Source of the DNA: Bacteroidales bacterium UBA4345
GTDB taxonomy: Bacteria > Bacteroidota > Bacteroidia > Bacteroidales > Paludibacteraceae
Reading direction: 5' to 3'
Assembly: GCA_002396385.1 (NCBI GenBank)
Contig: DGTD01000075.1
Coordinates: forward strand, 69,904 to 113,739
Length of the DNA: 43,836 bases
Positions 7,505-15,892 of this stretch are shown piece after piece (position 1 is the first letter of the stretch; every line of letters starts with the position of its first letter). A model generated the notes under the pieces. The model had not been told where the DNA came from, searched no databases, and saw only the letters and a list, made by a program, of their open reading frames with translations. Both the position numbers and the translations under genes were made by a program.

Positions 7505-8593
7505 ATGAAATTGTCATCTCCACAGGCCGAAGCATATGGAAAAGATTCCATGCCGGCCCTCGAAGCCCAGCGCTTCGCACAGTTTATCGCTTGGAGCCCT
7601 GTTGTGTTCCAAGTGACTAATGTGATGGTGAAATGGGGTATCTTTTCTCTTCTTGCTGACAATAAGAAAGGTCTTTCTATTGACGAAGTTGCCGAAATCA
7701 AGGGTATTTCTCATTATGCCGCACAAATTTTGCTTGAAGGCTCTCTGGTTATCGGAACTGTTTATCTGAACGAAGAAGGTAAGTTCTCTGTTACTAAGGT
7801 TGCCCGTTTCTTCTTGCACGACGGAATGGCGTTGCGTGATATGAATTTTAACCACGACGTCAATTATCTGGGCCTTTTCTCTTTGGAAGAAGCTTTGAAG
7901 AACGGAAAGCCTGAAGGCTTGAAAGTTTTTGGCTCCTGGCCTACCATTTACGAAGGGTTGTCTTCTCTGCCTAAGCAGGTGCAGAAGAGCTGGTTCGGTT
8001 ACGACCACTATTATTCAGACAACTCATTCCCCGAGGCGCTCGAGCTTGTGTTCAGCCGTAAACCCAAGTCGTTGCTCGATGTGGGTGGAAACACGGGCCG
8101 GTGGGCTGTACAGTGCATCGATTACGATGCCAAGGTGAAGGTTACAATCATGGACCTTCCACAGCAGATTGAACTGATGCGGCAGGCTACTAACTGCCAC
8201 CCGGGCAGTGAACGTATTGGTGGCTATCCGGCCAATCTGCTTGACGACAACCAGGCGTTCCCTACAGGGTTCGATGCTATCTGGATGTCGCAGTTCCTCG
8301 ATTGTTTCTCCGAAGAACAGGTGGTCAGCATCTTGACTCGTGCTGCCAGGTCTATGTCTGCCGACTCGCGTCTCTATATAATGGAGACACTTTGGGACCG
8401 CCAACGTTTCGAAACGGCTTCTTTCAGTTTGGCTATGGCGAGTGTCTACTTTACAGCTATGGCTAACGGTAACAGTAAGATGTTCTTCTCGGAGGACCTC
8501 TTCCGTATGATTCAACAGGCTGGCCTGGAATTGGAAGAGTGCCGCGACGGACTCGGATTAGGCCATTCGGTCCTTATCTGCAAAAAAGCTTGA
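7505..8593 (+). CDS. SAM-dependent O-methyltransferase-like protein
   Basis: A 362-residue protein with the two-part layout of the O-methyltransferase (Methyltransf_2) family: an N-terminal winged-helix/dimerisation part (GIFSLLADNKKGLSIDEVAEIKGIS...LLEGSLVIG) and a C-terminal Rossmann domain with SAM motif I LLDVGGNTGRWA (D192 to G198) and a later MDLP acidic loop. A conserved IMETLWDRQ stretch follows. In this family the substrate is often a small hydroxylated or thiolated molecule; nothing here reveals which. The frame extends upstream to a TTG at 7451, but a promoter covers that region, so the ATG at 7505 is chosen. Confidence 0.8.
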   Translation: MKLSSPQAEAYGKDSMPALEAQRFAQFIAWSPVVFQVTNVMVKWGIFSLLADNKKGLSIDEVAEIKGISHYAAQILLEGSLVIGTVYLNEEGKFSVTKVARFFLHDGMALRDMNFNHDVNYLGLFSLEEALKNGKPEGLKVFGSWPTIYEGLSSLPKQVQKSWFGYDHYYSDNSFPEALELVFSRKPKSLLDVGGNTGRWAVQCIDYDAKVKVTIMDLPQQIELMRQATNCHPGSERIGGYPANLLDDNQAFPTGFDAIWMSQFLDCFSEEQVVSILTRAARSMSADSRLYIMETLWDRQRFETASFSLAMASVYFTAMANGNSKMFFSEDLFRMIQQAGLELEECRDGLGLGHSVLICKKA

Positions 8594-8614
8594 TTTAATT
8601 AATTTTTAACTATA

Positions 8615-8649
8615 GGGAGGAGGTTTTTTCCGCCTCCCTTTGTTTTTTC
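8615..8649 (+). terminator. Hairpin terminator just before the PrsW-like start codon
   Basis: GGGAGGAGG (8615-8623) pairs with CCGCCTCCC (8630-8638), one mismatch, loop TTTTTT, followed by TTTGTTTTTT. It ends only about five bases before the next start codon at 8655, leaving no room for a promoter between them. Confidence 0.75.
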
Positions 8650-8654
8650 TGTAT

Positions 8655-9710
8655 ATGGATAGTTATTATGTCGACCGTGGGAAAAAGGTATACGGTCCGT
8701 ATACTGCCCAGCGTCTTGCCGAATTGGTGAAGATTGGGCAATTGTTGAAACAAGACCATGTGGTGGAAGAGGGTGGCGCTGCAGCTGCTTCGCTTATGGA
8801 TAGGAAACTGTCGGTTGGCGATGTGTTGAAAGCTCACAACTTGAAGGTGACTCCTGAAAATGAGGGGTCGTTTATCGAACAGCTCCGGAATGTGGGGTCG
8901 CGTATCTGGTTCAGTAACGACATGTTCAAGTGGTCGGAGATCCGGAAAGACACAAGGCTCCTTTTGTTGGGTATGATAGGCCTTGCCCCATTGGTGGCGA
9001 TGCACATTCTGCCCGATATTGATGTGGTGACTTTTTATGCTGTTGCCCTCTATTTCTCCTGCATCTGGGGCGTCTTTTTTTTCTATATGTTTAAAACAAA
9101 GCAGGTGGACTTGAAACTGACTGCCAGCCTCTTCTTTGCAGTGCAAATCCTTATGTTCTTTGTGTGGGGGCTGGGTCTCAACAAGTTGAATATCTTCTAT
9201 GCCTTGCTCGGAAATGATGGCTTTTTGTCAAATAGTCTGGGCTATGTGTTGGGCGTGGGTGTAACCGAGGAACTGGTAAAGGCGGTCCCGCTGATTCTTG
9301 TCGCAAATCGTTCGAAAACGCCCCTTGTTCCTCAAACCATGGTTTTTTATGGCGTGATGTGCGGTATCGGTTTTGGAATTTACGAGGGGGTGGAGTATCA
9401 GATGGAGGTGAACCGGCAGTTAGACTACAACAGCTCGTTCTTTATGAATATCGCAAGGCTTACCAGTTTGCCGTTCTTCCATTCCATGTGTAGCGGATTG
9501 GCTGGTTATTTCATCTCGTTCGCGGTGTTGAAACCCCGTTACCGGCAAATCCTCTACTTTATTGCCATTGCTATGCCGGCTTTGTTACACGGACTGTACG
9601 ATACTTTTGCCGATTCAATCCTTTCCTTGTTCTTTGGCTTTGCTGTGGTTGTTTTGCTTAACTTTTATGTAAATAACGACAAAGCGGTTCAATCGGCTTT
9701 GAACGAATAA
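8655..9710 (+). CDS. GYF_2-domain PrsW-family intramembrane protease
   Basis: A 351-residue membrane protein. Residues 1-60 form a GYF_2-like domain (YYVDRGKKVYGPYTAQRLAELVKIGQL), seen on many bacterial membrane proteins. The rest has about seven or eight hydrophobic helices and the PrsW/CAAX-like glutamic protease motifs: EELVK (E205, E206, K209), a GIYEGVEY segment, H276 in FFHSMCSG, and LLHGLYD (H312, D316). PrsW in Bacillus cleaves an anti-sigma factor; the target here is unknown. The start is fixed at 8655 because the GYF_2 domain begins there. No promoter is visible between a terminator and the ATG, so expression may depend on readthrough from the methyltransferase gene. Confidence 0.85.
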   Translation: MDSYYVDRGKKVYGPYTAQRLAELVKIGQLLKQDHVVEEGGAAAASLMDRKLSVGDVLKAHNLKVTPENEGSFIEQLRNVGSRIWFSNDMFKWSEIRKDTRLLLLGMIGLAPLVAMHILPDIDVVTFYAVALYFSCIWGVFFFYMFKTKQVDLKLTASLFFAVQILMFFVWGLGLNKLNIFYALLGNDGFLSNSLGYVLGVGVTEELVKAVPLILVANRSKTPLVPQTMVFYGVMCGIGFGIYEGVEYQMEVNRQLDYNSSFFMNIARLTSLPFFHSMCSGLAGYFISFAVLKPRYRQILYFIAIAMPALLHGLYDTFADSILSLFFGFAVVVLLNFYVNNDKAVQSALNE

Positions 9711-9850
9711 GACTATGGAAGTGATAAAGCTGTGGTGAACTCCTATGTTAGAAGGCAGGTATTAAATTGAAGAATTGTGGGTTATATTGCGTACTTTGAA
9801 GTATTCAAAAATCTGTTGCTATAGCGCAACAAAAATCCAGTATATAGCGA

Positions 9851-9885
9851 AAGAGGGTGAGTAGTTTACGGCTACTCACCCTCTT
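9851..9885. terminator. Bidirectional hairpin between convergent genes
   Basis: A 14-bp perfect stem (9851-9864 with 9872-9885), loop of seven, sits between the PrsW-like gene and the C10 protease gene. Its flanking T tracts are short. Confidence 0.6.
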
Positions 9886-9909
9886 CGTTTTATAAGGTCC
9901 AATGTACCT

Positions 9910-12510
9910 TTATCTGATAAGTATTTTCTTGTTATTGACAACGTAGATGCCCGGTTTCAGCGGTAGACTGAAAGTTTCTCCTTCTGCCATTGCACGGTGT
10001 GTTATAACGGTGCCGGTAATAGAGGCAATAGTCAACTGGGTTTTCTCCCTTGCGTAGGCTGTCAGTGTCTGACCGTTAATTCCAATGCAGAGAGCCTCGG
10101 CTGAGTTGGTCAGCACTGTTGAGGTTTCGGTGCGGCGCGCCACATCGGTAAATATGTAGGTATCGTTAAAATATACGTTGATGTTGAAACTGTCGGCCGG
10201 AGTGGCAATTGCGTAGTTGTAGATGCCCACGTCCTGCTTATCTATCCAAAGTTGGGTATTCAATACTTCTTCCTCGACCCCGCTCCCGATTTTGCTCATA
10301 GTGACCGTAAGGTAGACTATGTCTAATATATAGGGCCTGTAGTTGGTGACGACCACATACCCTTTCAGAGTGTCGCCAACGTTGCCGTACTCTGTATATA
10401 TGTTGTAAAGGTTGATGCCCTCATTCGCGTACTTATGGTAGAGTTTGCCAGTGATAAAATGGTTGTTCTGCTCGTCCGATACTATATAATAGGTGATTAT
10501 CAGACTTTTATCTACGCTGAAGTGTAAGGTCGTCGAAGCTCCGGGTTTAATGAATACCGATTGACGGTTCGCACTATAGCCATCGTTGTCGATAAGTGTA
10601 GTCTCTATTGTCCCGCTGTAGACGGCTTCTCCGGTGTTCGTTAGAAACACAGTGCACACTACGTCACCGTTGGCGATGGTGTCTAGTTTCAGAGATCCTT
10701 TCAGACAGTAGTTCTTGTTCCCCTTATAGAGGACTCCTTCTTTAATTATGTTGTTGTTCTGGTCTATAAGCCAGTAGTAGGTGGTGTCGCTCTTTGCCGT
10801 AAAGGTTGCCTCCATTGTATTTGTGTTGCCGGCTTCTACGGTAACGGCAGACGCATAGGAGTATTCCTCGGGCAACTTGTTCTTAGAACTGGTCATCAGG
10901 TAGATGTCGCCATAGTATTCTTTGTCGCCGTCGTTTTTCAGGTCAACAACAATGTATGATGAATTTCCAACATTGTTATAGTCGGTATGTGTCAGTTCGG
11001 CACTCAACTTATATTCGCTGTCAACCACAACTTTACCATTCTCTAGCGTAAAGGTGACAGACACGTTGTTGAAGCCCTCGCATGGAGTCCAATTCTTGCC
11101 GTCGGTGCTTTCTATAAGTCCTACTTTGTATTTCTTCCCTTCCTTGAAATAAGAGGTGTTAAGCGGATTGGCTTTCACATGCACATATTTCATAGCGCCA
11201 TCTAACATCGTGTTGATTTCGGTGTTCAGTTTTACCACGTTCCCGTTCTCGTCAACGTAGCCCGATGCTAAATAAACTTTCGTGTCGGTGGTGTAGGGGT
11301 TGACATAGGTGTAGAGTAGTTGGTGGGTGCCGTCTATAACCTGGTATTTCACGTCAATTGAAATCACGTTGGTTGATGTGCGTGCGTCGGTCTTGTTGTT
11401 GTCGGGTGCTATGCCGATTATGATGGCGTCGTCTTTTGTGTACCCGTCGCCCGACGAGCTTGCGCCAACCATGGTTGTAGTATTGGGGTTCAAGATAGTC
11501 AGGTCGTAGTAACCGTTATATTCACCGTCCCAACCCCAGTTGATGTGGAACAAACCGTCGTTGTCAAGTCCATCACAAACGAAGCGGTGCCCACTCTTCA
11601 TGGTCGAACCCGAGAACATGACCGGTCTTCTTTCTTTAAGTTCGTTGTAGATCAGGTCGTACCACTCTTCCAGTGTGAACGATGAACGGTAGGCAATTCT
11701 TATGAGGTCGGCATCGTAGCCGAAATAGTTGGGGAGTTCTAAAACTCCTGAAACGTTCGAGGCCGACTGGTCTTCCATAAAATCAGTCCTTATTGACCGG
11801 CTCACTGCCTTGAACAGGCAAGCAACGGCTTCGGCGTTTGTTTTGCTGTAGCCGTCGGTGTACGATTCGAGTATGTTGCCCCAGTCAAATTTCGTATTTT
11901 GGGCCACGTATGGTATCGACAATCTTTCGGTGCTGGTGAAATAGCCTGGAATGGCTGCTTTTGTGGCCGATGGATATTTGTAGTACATCATTATTTGGGC
12001 GATAGCGGTGGCTACGCACCCGGTAGGGGAGTTTTGTTCTCCTATAGTCGGACACTCATCGTTGTAAGGCGATAATTGTCCCCATCTGATTCCTCCCAGT
12101 AGGGGTTCAATGGCGCAGCCTGTCAGTTTCGAAAGTTTCAAACCGTTGGCATCGGCTTGTTTCTTCCGTTTCAATTGCAGGTGTTGCAGGTTGCTGTAGT
12201 AGGTTTCAAGAAATTCGTTCAGGTGCCTGGCTTGTTTTTGCGTGAGCTGCTGTTTGTTGTTATAGGCCAGCAGTGCGGGTGTCTCCTCTTTTGCAGAAAC
12301 AACAGCGTAGCCCCCGTCTGTCCCTTCAAAAGTGTAGTAAAGGGTGTCGGTACCGTTGGTCTTGACTGCAGAAAGTGTTAGTCCTTGAACGTTGGCCAGT
12401 TTTTTCGTGGCTATAGTGTATGCCTCGGTTGCTGTGCGGTTGGCTGTTGCTGTGCTGCTTGTACAAATAAGGCAGAAGATGGCCGCAGATATAAGTGTCG
12501 GCTTTTTCAT
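9910..12510 (-). CDS. Secreted C10 family (streptopain-like) cysteine protease with T9SS-type C-terminus
   Basis: An 866-residue preproprotein. Residues 1-24 form a signal peptide. A Spi-like propeptide follows (TATEAYTIATKKL...GGYAVVSA), then the C10 catalytic domain with nucleophile C165 in SPTGCVATAIAQIM and H308 in SGHRFVCDG, followed by FHINWGWDGEYNGYY. The middle of the protein is a series of beta-sandwich-like repeats. The last about 75 residues (starting near LCIGINGQTLTAYA and ending in LKPGIYVVNNKKILIR) resemble a T9SS type A sorting domain, so the enzyme is likely exported and surface-anchored or released. The ATG at 12510 is chosen over a TTG two codons upstream. TATATTTG at 12544-12551 (minus strand) is a probable -7 element. 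Confidence 0.88.
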   Translation of the reverse strand: MKKPTLISAAIFCLICTSSTATANRTATEAYTIATKKLANVQGLTLSAVKTNGTDTLYYTFEGTDGGYAVVSAKEETPALLAYNNKQQLTQKQARHLNEFLETYYSNLQHLQLKRKKQADANGLKLSKLTGCAIEPLLGGIRWGQLSPYNDECPTIGEQNSPTGCVATAIAQIMMYYKYPSATKAAIPGYFTSTERLSIPYVAQNTKFDWGNILESYTDGYSKTNAEAVACLFKAVSRSIRTDFMEDQSASNVSGVLELPNYFGYDADLIRIAYRSSFTLEEWYDLIYNELKERRPVMFSGSTMKSGHRFVCDGLDNDGLFHINWGWDGEYNGYYDLTILNPNTTTMVGASSSGDGYTKDDAIIIGIAPDNNKTDARTSTNVISIDVKYQVIDGTHQLLYTYVNPYTTDTKVYLASGYVDENGNVVKLNTEINTMLDGAMKYVHVKANPLNTSYFKEGKKYKVGLIESTDGKNWTPCEGFNNVSVTFTLENGKVVVDSEYKLSAELTHTDYNNVGNSSYIVVDLKNDGDKEYYGDIYLMTSSKNKLPEEYSYASAVTVEAGNTNTMEATFTAKSDTTYYWLIDQNNNIIKEGVLYKGNKNYCLKGSLKLDTIANGDVVCTVFLTNTGEAVYSGTIETTLIDNDGYSANRQSVFIKPGASTTLHFSVDKSLIITYYIVSDEQNNHFITGKLYHKYANEGINLYNIYTEYGNVGDTLKGYVVVTNYRPYILDIVYLTVTMSKIGSGVEEEVLNTQLWIDKQDVGIYNYAIATPADSFNINVYFNDTYIFTDVARRTETSTVLTNSAEALCIGINGQTLTAYAREKTQLTIASITGTVITHRAMAEGETFSLPLKPGIYVVNNKKILIR

Positions 12511-12630
12511 ATGCAATCCTATTTATGTTTATGTTGAGTATAGCAAATATAATAAAAACGTTCAGATTTCCATTTTTTTATGTGCTGATTTCTCTTCTGT
12601 GTCGAATATCCGGATGCTTTGATGGTGTTT

Positions 12631-12669
12631 TTGATAGAAAAAAGCGCCCCTTTGGGTAAGGGACGCTTT
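12631..12669 (-). terminator. Terminator of the LysR/transporter operon
   Basis: A stem of about 12 bp with one mismatch (12641-12652 with 12658-12669) is followed on the minus strand by a U run (complement of 12634-12643). Confidence 0.75.
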
Positions 12670-12694
12670 GAAAAACTAAATATCAAGTAATCGG

Positions 12695-14374
12695 TTAAAA
12701 TGAGGTCAGAACCAAGATTTGTGCCGAAACAACCCGCAGGAACATGCTGAGCGGGTAGACGGTAGAGTAGGCTACCGATGCCTGGTCGGTGCTGCAGATG
12801 CTGTTGCTGTAGGCGAGTGCTGGCGGGTCGGTCAGTGCTCCCGATATCATGCCGGCCAGTTGGAAGTAGTTGACTTTGAAGATGAAGTGCCCGATTAGTC
12901 CCACTGTTATAATTGGAACTACCGTCATTACGAATCCGTAGAGTATCCAGCGGTAACCGCCATTCAACACGGTGTCTACAAATCCTTCTCCGGCTCCTAT
13001 CCCCACTGCTGCAAGAAACAGGGTTATACCTATCTGGCGCATTAGCAGATTGGCAGACGAGGTGGTGTAGGTTACCAGTTTGAACTTTGTGCCGAATTTT
13101 GAGACCAGAATCGAAACAATCAGCGGACCACCTGCCAGTCCCAGTTTGACAGGTACGGACATGCCTGGAATGAAAAAGGGAATGGAACCTAACAACACGC
13201 CTAACGCTATTCCGAGGAAGACGGACATCAAGTTCGGCTCGTCGAGTTTCTTGACCGAATCGCCTACCTTCTGCTGTACTACCTTTACGTGTGCGGCTTC
13301 GCCTACTACCGTTAGCCGGTCGCCCAATTGTAGCACCAGCCTCGGGTCTGCCATAAGGTCGACACCGGCACGTTTGATTCTCGATATGTGGACGTTGTAT
13401 TTGGTTCTGAGGGCCAGTTTTCCGAGAGCCGTTCCGTTAATATCCGGATTTGTTACCACTATCCTTTCGCAAACCAGGGTGTTTTTGTCCATCCTATCCC
13501 ACTCCTTAGTCTCCATTCCTTCAATCTTTCTGCCAATAATGGCCTCAAAGTAGGGCGTTTCTTCTGGCGACAAAACAACGAACAGTTTGTCGCCTTTGGC
13601 AACTTTTGTGTGTTCGTCGGCCAGTTCTATTTTGTTGTCGCAGGTGTGCTGTATGCGTGTAATGATGGCTTTTCTTCCCACAATGCGCTGTATCTCTCCC
13701 ACAGTCTTGTCGTAAATGCCGCTATTCTGGGCTTCGAAGGTGATGGCTGTAACGGGCTCGTTACCGGCATTTGAGGGGTTTTGTAGCTTTCTGTTCTCTT
13801 CTTCCAGATTGATTCTGAAAATGTAACGGAATGCGACAATCGAGCCGATGATTCCGACCACCCCCAACGGATAGGCAACGGCGTAACCGCTGGCGAAGTT
13901 CGGATTGCTGACTCCGTTTGTCATATCGCTGAATGTTTGCTGGGCTGCTCCCAGTCCGGGTGTGTTGGTTACCGCACCGTAAAGAACTCCAATCATAGCG
14001 AAAGGGTCTTCGTTGGTAATAAGACCGACCAGAAGGCAGGTGGCGCCTGCCAGCAAAATGGTGGCTGCCGCTAGACCGTTGAGTGTGAGGCCGCCGCTCT
14101 TGAACGATTCGAAGAAGCCGGGACCCACCTGTATGCCTATTGAGTAAATGAACAAGATGAGGCCGAATTCTTTGACAAAATGACTGGTCGTGGCGTCAAG
14201 TACCAATCCGAAGTGTCCGAATACGATGCCTACAAACAGAATCCATGTTACTCCTATTGAAATGCCGCCTATCTTAATCCTGCTTAAATACAGCCCGATG
14301 GCTATAACTAATGCTACCAGTACTAGGGAGTGTGCCACACTTGGCGTGAAAAGTAGGTTCTCTATCCAACTCAT
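12695..14374 (-). CDS. AspT/YidE-type transporter with two TrkA-C domains
   Basis: A 559-residue inner-membrane protein of the aspartate-alanine-exchanger/YidE-YbjL group. Two halves of about five helices each flank a cytoplasmic segment (about residues 190-385) that carries two RCK_C/TrkA-C modules (GEIQRIVGRKAIITRIQH and LGKLALRTKYNVHISRIKRAG, the second ending GDRLTVVGE). Conserved transporter motifs include GxxYGAVTNTPGLGAAQQ in the first half and GALTDPPALAYSNS in the second, the paired signature of this family. The substrate is unknown; relatives exchange amino or dicarboxylic acids. It lies 12 bases after the LysR gene, so the two are probably one operon and the regulator probably responds to the transported compound. 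Confidence 0.9.
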   Translation of the reverse strand: MSWIENLLFTPSVAHSLVLVALVIAIGLYLSRIKIGGISIGVTWILFVGIVFGHFGLVLDATTSHFVKEFGLILFIYSIGIQVGPGFFESFKSGGLTLNGLAAATILLAGATCLLVGLITNEDPFAMIGVLYGAVTNTPGLGAAQQTFSDMTNGVSNPNFASGYAVAYPLGVVGIIGSIVAFRYIFRINLEEENRKLQNPSNAGNEPVTAITFEAQNSGIYDKTVGEIQRIVGRKAIITRIQHTCDNKIELADEHTKVAKGDKLFVVLSPEETPYFEAIIGRKIEGMETKEWDRMDKNTLVCERIVVTNPDINGTALGKLALRTKYNVHISRIKRAGVDLMADPRLVLQLGDRLTVVGEAAHVKVVQQKVGDSVKKLDEPNLMSVFLGIALGVLLGSIPFFIPGMSVPVKLGLAGGPLIVSILVSKFGTKFKLVTYTTSSANLLMRQIGITLFLAAVGIGAGEGFVDTVLNGGYRWILYGFVMTVVPIITVGLIGHFIFKVNYFQLAGMISGALTDPPALAYSNSICSTDQASVAYSTVYPLSMFLRVVSAQILVLTSF

Positions 14375-14386
14375 ACAGTTCTTTCC

Positions 14387-15295
14387 TTATTTAAACCAAT
14401 TGTCTATCTTGTTCTTGATGAAGATCTTGTCCGACAGTATTTTTACAAATTCTTTCACCGCTTCTTTCCTGTAGTCTTCTTTCAAAAGTTGGCACGACCC
14501 TTCCATCCGGCTTCCCTCTTCGTCAATCGGAATGGCGACAAGGTCGCTTTCTGCCTCTACGGCTGCGCCAGACAACACGGTAAGGAACATACCTTTCCTA
14601 ACCAGGCGGAGTAGCGGTGAAACTAAGTTTAACTCGGTCCTGACATCTAAACGGATGTCTTTCCCTGCCAGCAGATTGTCGAGTACCTTGCGTGCGCGCA
14701 GTCCTTTGGCAGGCATCGCTAACGGGTACTCCGACAGCTCGTTCAATGTTATGCTGTTTTTCTTTGCCAATGCGTGCGTCTTGGGTACAATCACCGACAA
14801 GTGGTCTTCGAAAAGCGTGTGCGACTGCACTTGCGGATAGTCGGCCAGCGAAGGTCTGTACGACAGGACAAAGTCTACTTCGCGCTTGATGAGCATCTGC
14901 ATCAGTTCGCTCATGGTCTTGTAGTAGATGTTGACTTTTATGCCGGGGTAGGTCCTGCAGAAAGTTTCTAGTGCTTCTGTCATCACCAGGCTGAACGAAT
15001 GGGTCACTCCTATGTTTAGTGTTCCGCACCGCATTTCCAGCAAGTCGTTCATATGGGCGATGCAGTTGTCGGCGTTTTGCAACGTTTTCAGCGCATGCGG
15101 CAATAGTTCCTTCCCGGCTTGGGTAAGCGATATTTCGTGGGTGTTGCGGTGGAAAAGGGTGACGTTCAACTCCTCTTCCAGTTGCTTTATATATTGCGAG
15201 AAAGAACTCTGGTTCACGCAAAGCGTTTTGGCTGCTTCACTGAAATTCAGTAACTCCGCCGCTTTTACAAATGCTTTTAGTTGTCTTAGTTCCAT
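14387..15295 (-). CDS. LysR-family transcriptional regulator
   Basis: A 302-residue regulator. The N-terminal winged helix is standard (MELRQLKAFVKAAELLNFSEAA...NQSSFSQYIKQLEEEL...LFHR), and residues about 90-295 form the periplasmic-binding-protein-like effector domain. The ATG at 15295 gives the usual LysR N-terminus. A longer frame from a GTG at 15313 is rejected because the probable -7 element (TATATTTG, 15318-15325, minus strand) is too close. Divergent from it is a 24-codon peptide gene; downstream is an AspT/YidE-type transporter. It probably controls the transporter and perhaps the divergent gene, since LysR proteins usually bind in such intergenic regions. Confidence 0.9.
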   Translation of the reverse strand: MELRQLKAFVKAAELLNFSEAAKTLCVNQSSFSQYIKQLEEELNVTLFHRNTHEISLTQAGKELLPHALKTLQNADNCIAHMNDLLEMRCGTLNIGVTHSFSLVMTEALETFCRTYPGIKVNIYYKTMSELMQMLIKREVDFVLSYRPSLADYPQVQSHTLFEDHLSVIVPKTHALAKKNSITLNELSEYPLAMPAKGLRARKVLDNLLAGKDIRLDVRTELNLVSPLLRLVRKGMFLTVLSGAAVEAESDLVAIPIDEEGSRMEGSCQLLKEDYRKEAVKEFVKILSDKIFIKNKIDNWFK

Positions 15296-15478
15296 AATAT
15301 AGTTGATGTTCACAACGCAAATATACGGTTTGCGAATGGCTTGGAATAGTTTTTATTAGTGTAAGTTTTATATACGGTATTCGTTTTTTGCATATACCAG
15401 CCGTCTTGCTTTCCGTTTTTTGTGCTCGTTGTTATCGGATTTTGCTCATATAGCTATCGTAACAAACACTAACAAACG

Positions 15479-15510
15479 GTTGGCAGGAGAGTGGACGCTA
15501 TCTAACTTTG
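15479..15510 (+). promoter_or_regulatory. Promoter of the 24-codon peptide gene
   Basis: GTTG (15479-15482), 20 bases, TAACTTTG (15503-15510). Transcription would start near 15516, giving a leader of about 80 bases. The divergent LysR gene makes this region a likely regulator-binding site. Confidence 0.55.
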
Positions 15511-15594
15511 CATCGCAAGCAAAGGAAAACGGATGCAAGAATCCGTAACCGCCTTGCACCGAAACAGAGTGTTTAACAACAAAAATATAGTATT

Positions 15595-15669
15595 ATGACA
15601 TTAGCTTTTATTTTCGCAGCATTGTTTATTTTCGCCGCTTACTACAAAATTGTACGTATTAAGAAGTAA
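15595..15669 (+). CDS. Small membrane peptide (24 residues), unknown function
   Basis: An ATG at 15595 begins 24 codons ending in TAA at 15667-15669. The product is one hydrophobic helix (TLAFIFAALFIFAAYY) with a basic tail (KIVRIKK), so it should insert in the inner membrane with the tail in the cytoplasm. Support comes from context: a Bacteroidota promoter at 15479-15510 and a GC-rich terminator at 15701-15735 bracket it with nothing else between. It is too short for routine annotation. Options are a small accessory protein of a membrane complex, a regulator of the nearby transporter, or a type I toxin-like peptide; none is proven. Confidence 0.55.
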   Translation: MTLAFIFAALFIFAAYYKIVRIKK

Positions 15670-15700
15670 TTGCTTCTTTTTGGTGGACGAATATGCGCAT

Positions 15701-15738
15701 ACACCCCGGTAGGTATTTCCTGCCGGGGTGTCGTGTTT
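15701..15738 (+). terminator. Terminator after the 24-codon peptide gene
   Basis: ACACCCCGG (15701-15709) pairs perfectly with CCGGGGTGT (15723-15731), followed by CGTGTTTATTT. The T tract is interrupted. Confidence 0.65.
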
Positions 15739-15800
15739 ATTTCAGGGTGTTGTGCTTTTTATTTCAATTTTCGGTCCGACTGTTGTTTTTTTAGCGCAGA

Positions 15801-15833
15801 ATTGTTTCTAACGAATTGTTTTTTATATGTTTG
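15801..15833 (+). promoter_or_regulatory. Promoter of the GH5 gene
   Basis: ATTG (15801-15804), 21 bases, TATGTTTG (15826-15833), about 60 bases before the ATG. Confidence 0.5.
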
Positions 15834-15892
15834 TACTGTTGATGTTGTTGCATCTCTATTCAGCATAACACGAAATTAAACACAATATACGT

